NCBI RefSeq assembly: GCF_963259705.1
Contig: NC_081844.1
Coordinates: 38,319,341-38,383,340 of the forward strand
Length of the DNA: 64,000 nucleotides
Source of the DNA: Myotis daubentonii
Taxonomy: Eukaryota; Chordata; Mammalia; Chiroptera; Vespertilionidae
Direction: 5' to 3'
Positions 55,421 through 64,000 of this stretch are shown here, piece by piece. The notes beneath the pieces are model-generated. The model was given only the letters and a program-made list of their open reading frames with translations, made no database searches and had not been told where the DNA came from. Position 1 is the stretch's first letter. Each line of letters opens with the position of its first letter. A program made the translations under genes and the position numbers.

Positions 55421-55635
55421 TTTTTAATATAGTTTATTGATTTTTCACAGAGAGGAAGGGAGAGGGATAGAGAGTTAGAAACATCGATTAGAGAGAAATA
55501 TCAATCAGCTGCCTCCTGCACATGCCCCACTGGGGATGTGTCCGCAACCAAAGTACATGCCCTTGACTGGAATCGAACCTGGGACACTTCAGTCCGTAAG
55601 CCGACGCTCTATCCACTGAGCCAAAGCAGTTTGGC
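55421..55635 (-). mobile_element. Ves SINE only in copy 2 (second)
   Basis: Full minus-strand Ves framed by a perfect 13-bp duplication, ccgtatatttctt, at 55408-55420 and 55636-55648. Copy 1 has a single ccgtatatttctt at about 29192-29204, the empty site. Confidence 0.95.
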
Positions 55636-55648
55636 CCGTATATTTCTT

Positions 55649-56667
55649 AAGTTTTTTTTAAAAAAATATCTTTCTAACTTTATACACATAAAGTTATACA
55701 CTGTGTAGGATTTTACATTGACCGGTCTTCCAGATGAGTAATCAAACCATCCACTGAATTGTTATTATATATTATAATTTTTAGTTCTAAAATATCCACT
55801 TGGTATCTTTTAAATAGATTTAAATTTACTAATAATATTCTACATTTTTCTTATATTTTGTATATATATTATATTAATCATAATTATTTTTTTGTGCAAT
55901 ATTGCTCCATATGCTGGATAATCTTGACACTAATTATAGTTGCTCTTTTCTTTCCTTCTTTTTTTCTTCTCAGTAATAAGTTTTAAATTTTGTCTCTTAG
56001 CATGTATAGTAATTTTATTGTATGCAAGTAATTGTGTATAAACAACCAAAAATGCTCCAGATGGATTTTTTTTTTTTTTTTTTAGAGAGTCTTGTCTCTT
56101 ACTTCTGTTAGAAAGATTGGCTGAGAAGTTGTTTACCTAAATCTGCTCATGGCTAGTGCTAGGTCTGAGGTGAATGATTTTTAGAAATTTTGGATGAACG
56201 CTCCATTTTTTTGTGTTGTTCAAGCATGAGCCTGCTAGACTTTCAATTAATTATGAGTTTATGTGACTCTATTCTCTCACCTCTGAAAGATTATGGGGGA
56301 TTCATCTCTCTCACTTAGAGGTCCACAATTCAGCTGTCTAGCCACTTGCCACATGCAACATAAAAATCAGATAAGTTTGTTATGGGGAACAGTACAGATG
56401 CTTGAGATAAGCCTCCTTTTACTATGTCTGTGTCCAAAATATATCATGATTTTAGGAAACTATGCTTTGATAAATTTTAGACTAGCTCACCAGCATCCCA
56501 CAAAGCCCTGAAATTAAGCAAATGGGACTTGGAGAAAAATTATTATAAATTAGAAACCCCTCAATGTCTAATTTGTGAATCTATCTAAACGCGTGTAGAA
56601 ACTAAGAGCATTGGGGATTTCTCTTTCTTTCAGCAGAAGTCTTCTAGCTGAGTCAAGGCTAAGGCTC
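55649..56667. other. Intergenic, duplicated, no gene recognised
   Basis: Counterpart of 29205-30211. Confidence 0.45.
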
Positions 56668-56673
56668 AGTTCA

Positions 56674-57086
56674 TGACAAGGTCCAGCCCCAGCGGTCCAG
56701 GGGTTCCCAAAGGTGTGGATGGAGTCGGCGAAGAATGTTTTACACGGAGACAGAGTTCAGAACTCTCTAGATCTCTTTAGTCTCCGTGGATCTTCCAGTG
56801 CCTGGCTGAGGCCACAGAGAAAGACCCTGAGGCAAGCTGAGCCTTTATTTTTATAGTCAGAGGTAAACAAGGTAGTGGTTACCAAAGTTATACTGTTCTT
56901 GTGAGTTTCTCCTGTTTTTGTTCTTGTTGTATTTCCCTCAGCCCATTAGCTTCCCAGGTAAGATCTAGGGAGCTTTATAAGGTCAAGCCTAATTATGCTA
57001 AGAGGACTGTGCCCTCTAAGCTGGGACTTGTTTGTGACTTTGCCAACAGGTCAGTCCAAGGCTTAACCTTATATCGGCTCCCCACA
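56674..57086 (-). mobile_element. Solo class-II ERV LTR (copy 2)
   Basis: 413 bp, same insertion as 30218-30630 with the same 6-bp duplication, agttca, at 56668-56673 and 57087-57092. Only a few substitutions separate the two LTRs. Confidence 0.88.
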
Positions 57087-57092
57087 AGTTCA

Positions 57093-58439
57093 TATCTAAT
57101 AATACCAAGAGCTCAGAGAAAAAAATGGCTGGCTAGATTCAACTCTTTTCAGAATGATTTCCCAGCCTGGAATTTGTGGTACTCTAGTCCACATTGCTTC
57201 TTCGCATTTTGATGTCCTTAAATATGGCTCTTAAAATTGGGATTTTCTTGTTCTTTTTTTCCCAGAGGAAAAAATACTTACATATATATTAATACTCAAT
57301 ACTTCTATGTCTTACATTGAATTGCAAGAACCTTCTTCACCCTATTTAATAGTAAAGTCCCTGTCTTTTCAGATTTTAAAGTAATTCTAAGAGTAAATCA
57401 TACCTACAAGATGGGTTGTATAAGAAATTCAAAACCTTCTGATATCAGACTCTTTTCTGTGTTCTCAATTATCCTAAGATAATATTATATCCATTGAGTT
57501 CTATCATGAAAAGAAACAACACCACTTTGCTGATCTCAACTTATTCACAAGTAGATATGGATATTGCTCCCAAGACAGGAAATCAAAGGGAGGAGGTGGT
57601 GGGTCCCATACATTTGGAACGAGTACCATGAATATAGAATTCTGACTTCTGAGGACCAACCTGGTGCTGGCACCTCAGGGATTTGATGGAGGATTCAAAG
57701 GCTGCCACTCTAAAACTGGACATTAAGATACGTGGTAGCTGTGCCAACATGTTTGAGGCTGACAGTATGTTGGTTGGCTCTGGGAGTTAGAAACAAACAA
57801 CTGAACAAATATAATATATATAAATGTTATCTACATATAAGATGTGCATACACAAAGTCACTTTTGATGCCATGGTGTAAGCTCTTAGTGAAGAAATAGT
57901 GATGTGAACCAATAAAAAATTCCCCAAGATTCCCTTCTCCCTCTCATTTGTACTATTGGCAGGAAGTGATAGGAGAGGATTGCCAAAGAAGAAATGTGAT
58001 ATGTAGGTTCTCATGTCCTGTGTGAATGCAGAGTACAAAGGGGAAGGATGCCTGGAATTAAGATATTGATATGCCAAAGCTGGGACCACTCAGAAACCAA
58101 TTAAAAACAAGTACAAATAATCCATGAGCTGTTTGCTCAAGAGACAAAAAGAGACCAGTTCCATGAAAAACTACTAAAATTGTTTAAAATAATGGAAAGT
58201 TGAAATATGTACAGAATTAGTAAATTTGGCTTATTTTTAATGGCTAATGTTTATGATCCTGAATGAGAAAATATCTTGGGAGACTTTTTGTCAATGGTCT
58301 GTGCCACCTACTGTCATAGTTTTACTGCAAGGAGACTGAAAGTTAATACATGGGAAAGGTAATACATTTGAATTTTTTTTAATCATAACTTTTTGCTTTT
58401 CTTTCTCAAGTAAAGTTGGAACATTCTCCTTTTTTTCCC
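57093..58439. other. Downstream flank of ADAM copy 2
   Basis: Counterpart of 30637-31989; no second gene. Confidence 0.5.
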
Positions 58440-61032
<2,593 letters not shown>

Positions 61033-61044
61033 TGAACATATATC

Positions 61045-61182
61045 CTATGCATAGAAGCATAATCAATGGACAAAGACAATAGGGGGCTGAGGGCCTGTGC
61101 TGGGAGGCAGGAGCGGGCTGGGAGACGTCAATGGGGAAAAAGGAGACATATGGATACTTTCAACAATAAATAATTTAAAAAA
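61045..61182 (+). mobile_element. L1 3'-end insertion (copy 2)
   Basis: Same insertion as 34594-34733, here with a perfect 12-bp duplication, tgaacatatatc, at 61033-61044 and 61183-61194. Confidence 0.88.
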
Positions 61183-62034
61183 TGAACATATATCATGTTT
61201 TAATGAAGGGGAATTAATTTTTACATACGGACTTTGTATAAATATCAATATGTAGGTCTTCCTTTCACTATCAAAGAAGAATTATATCTTCAGAGAGATA
61301 TAAACGCTATTCACATACTTTATTGTTTCCAATTTTTGTAATATATAATATGTACTTCCAATATAATAGGTTATTATTTGTATTATCTCCTTTCTGCATT
61401 TCTCTAATTATTTAACCCTGTGAAACTGGAAGGGACAAAGCACCAATATTCTCCAAATATTAGTATCTACTTTATGCTAAGCTCTATATTCAATAGACAT
61501 TAGTGGTATTGCAGGAGGAGTATATTGGGTTCGTGATGGATTAACTAAAAAGTTTTTGTTTAATTATACTCTTGAGAAGAATAATATTTTTAAAAACTTT
61601 AGCCATATAAAGTGAAAGGAATCAAACTAGTTGGGAGAGTAAATATTTGGAAATGGGAGTGCACTGAAGGTAAAATAATGTACTTTCAGAATCAGTAAGT
61701 CCTAAAGGAGGGAGGGAAGCAGCGTTATTAAATTCAACAATGACTATACCCTAATTACCACCTCTCACTTTCCTTTGTAGCCAAATTCAGTATTTCCAAA
61801 CTATGAGTAAAATCTATTAAAAACACAATGTTGTGGCTCTCAAGCAAGTTAATTAGAGCAGAATAAGCCTTAATAAGTAGATCCCCCTTGAGATCTCAAA
61901 AATTGGCAAAGAATCATTTTGTGTTTCTGGTTATGTGTGTGTATTCCTGTGTAGAGAAATATACTAGTGTTTCATTCTTTATAGCTAAATTTTTGAGAGT
62001 TACTTACCAGCTATAATATGAATGGTTCCCAGGG

Positions 62035-62155
<121 letters not shown>

Positions 62156-62267
62156 TACCTATAGTCTTATCACAGAGAGTTTATATCACAGATTACCATG
62201 AACACAGAACTTTATATGACCAAAAAAAATCATTTGTCTTTCATCTCCCATTTGATTATGTTTTATC

Positions 62268-62417
62268 ATTTAACTGCTTAGGAACAAGACTCTCCCAATT
62301 CTAAATACCATAGCAGCATGCTACAATTCCTCCTCATTCTAGATTTAACTGCTTAGCAACAAGACTGTCCCAATTCTTAATGCTATGGCAACCAGCTAAA
62401 GGTCTTCCTCATTCTGA
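62268..62417 (+). repeat. Two-unit 75-bp tandem repeat (copy 2)
   Basis: Counterpart of 35712-35861, so the internal tandem duplication is older than the segmental duplication. Confidence 0.8.
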
Positions 62418-62539
62418 ACGTGGAGGACTCTTGCCCATTAATGCACTGGAAAATAAATAAATAAGATCTTGGTGAGGAACATGGATCCAAGGGCATTGGA
62501 AAATCAGCCCCACCTGCACTTGCTTTGGTAAAGGAAAAA

Positions 62540-63730
62540 AAGAATCTGGATAGTACTGACCTGGGAAGACACACAGGAGAGAGAATTTGTAGAAGTTCAG
62601 CCTACCAGAAGGGAGACCCCAGCACACTGTTTGATTTGGATAAGAGAGTCTAGCACACTGTTTGACACTGCATGGGACTACTTTGTCTGGAAGCAATAAC
62701 GGCCACCTCCCCTGCAGAGAAGATCCAAGAGGTGGCTTCTTCAGAGGCAGAGGTTGAAAGCGGTAGTGAGTGTGTGAGGGTTGAGCTGGAGAAACCTGTT
62801 TTTGTACAGCAAGCAGCACACTGATTTCTGTGGATACCAATGAACATGAAATTAAAGTGGGTTTTTTGCTGTGTCTTCAAGACTTCAGCAGGAAGTCTGT
62901 ATAGAGTTTCTGTGAGTACCCCACTTGAGGATCTCCCTACTGGCCCACTCAAAGCCCCCATTGCCAAATCCACTTTCTCCCACGCTGGGTGGACACCTTC
63001 TGTGTGGCAGTAGGAACAAGTTGGGGAATTTGAGTGCTCTCAGAAAAATGTTCCATGGTCTGTGGGCAAGGAAGAAACAATAAACTGAAGCTTCAATGCC
63101 ACCTTTTGCAAAAATAAAGAGACTTTTTCAGAAACTTGGTGAGTTGTAAGGATGAGAGAAAAACAAAGGTTACGAATTCTTCCACAAAGGGAATAAGAAG
63201 AGCGGAGCAGATCTATCCGTCATAAACCTGGGATCCCTAGAGAAGCAACAGCAACACCCATTACCCTGTCTGAAGAGAATAGGTAAAGGGATTTCCAATG
63301 GAAAAGCAGCCATGCAAAAATACAAGAATTTAAAAAATATCAAGGAACTATGCCACCACCAAAAGATATCAATAATTGTCCAACGCCTGAGCCCAGAGAC
63401 ATGGAATAATGTTATGTACTTTATAAGGAATTGATAATAGCTTGTATTGGAAAAATTCAGGAATGAGGAGAAAACTCAGTTCAATGAGATCAAAAGATAA
63501 AAGGAAATAAATTATTTATAAGAAAGATAGAAACCACAACAAAGAATCAAGCAGAAATTCTGGTGTGGAAGACTTGAATTAATGAGATTAAGAATAGAAT
63601 ACAGAGCTTCTGTGGTAGAGGTGAGCAGATGCGAGGAAAAATAAATAACATAGAGGATAAAACTTGTGAAAATTAGTAAGGAAAACTCAACTAAAATTGG
63701 AGTCAGAAAGGCCTGTAATGAAGCTGTTAC
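62540..63730 (+). mobile_element. Old HAL1/L1 5' region (copy 2)
   Basis: Counterpart of 35990-37190, nearly identical; decayed, non-coding. Confidence 0.5.
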
Positions 63731-64000
63731 ACTCTACCACTGAACAGAAGACATCAATTACAGACCGCAAGAGGAAGAGGCTACCTTGAATTTCCAAACA
63801 GGAAGTGCAACTACTTTACTACCTCAGCAGGAGGAGGGAAGATTTTCCTTTTTCCCTGGCAACAAATCCAGTCAATGGAAATGCCACAGCTCAGACAACA
63901 GGAAGCTATCATCACTTGAACTCTTATTTTCCTCCAATGAGTATTTTTCTCTTGCTGATCATATGCTTGTTCCATGCTCCTTATAGGCCTTCCATATTGT

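Overview
The window is nuclear DNA from a bat, most likely a vesper bat (Vespertilionidae). The evidence is lineage-specific repeats: many Ves-type tRNA-derived SINEs, several HeliBat-type Helitrons (start TC, end CTAG, inserted between A and T), mariner and hAT miniature elements, and a bat-type LINE-1 with HAL1 (half-LINE) relatives. I see no CRISPR array, rRNA, tRNA gene or prokaryotic operon.

Layout. Positions 1-7870 hold old LTR and DNA-transposon debris, a Helitron (825-1560), an internally deleted mariner (2513-3061), Ves copies and two more Helitrons (6887-7410 and from 7487). Positions 7889-16218 are one minus-strand LINE-1 insertion framed by a perfect 17-bp target-site duplication. 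It carries a broken ORF2 and only the tail of ORF1. Its 5' 2 kb is a non-standard module (VNTR, CA repeat, TA/GA repeat, A-rich tract), and a 1.9-kb HAL1 is nested in ORF2. Positions 16236-25430 contain Ves SINEs, a 103-bp mini-Helitron, an MLT2-like LTR, an L1 3' end, a hAT miniature element and a second HAL1 (22111-24251).

From about 25437 to 37446 and again from about 50729 to the window end lies a direct tandem segmental duplication with an offset of about 25.3 kb. Each copy carries one intronless, minus-strand ADAM20/21-like membrane metalloproteinase-disintegrin gene. Copy 1 (31990-34134) is intact, with a complete zinc site. Copy 2 (58440-60581) is interrupted by a single in-frame TAA at codon 129 and otherwise reads through. 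A Helitron, a solo class-II ERV LTR and one Ves SINE are shared by both copies, so they are older than the duplication. Two Ves SINEs and an expanded TTTC repeat are found only in copy 2. The junction at about 50723 coincides with two oppositely oriented HAL1 5'-end segments.

The only plausible functional protein-coding gene is ADAM copy 1. Everything else is transposon-derived, pseudogenic or unassigned intergenic sequence. Family names come from recognition by eye; no database search was run.
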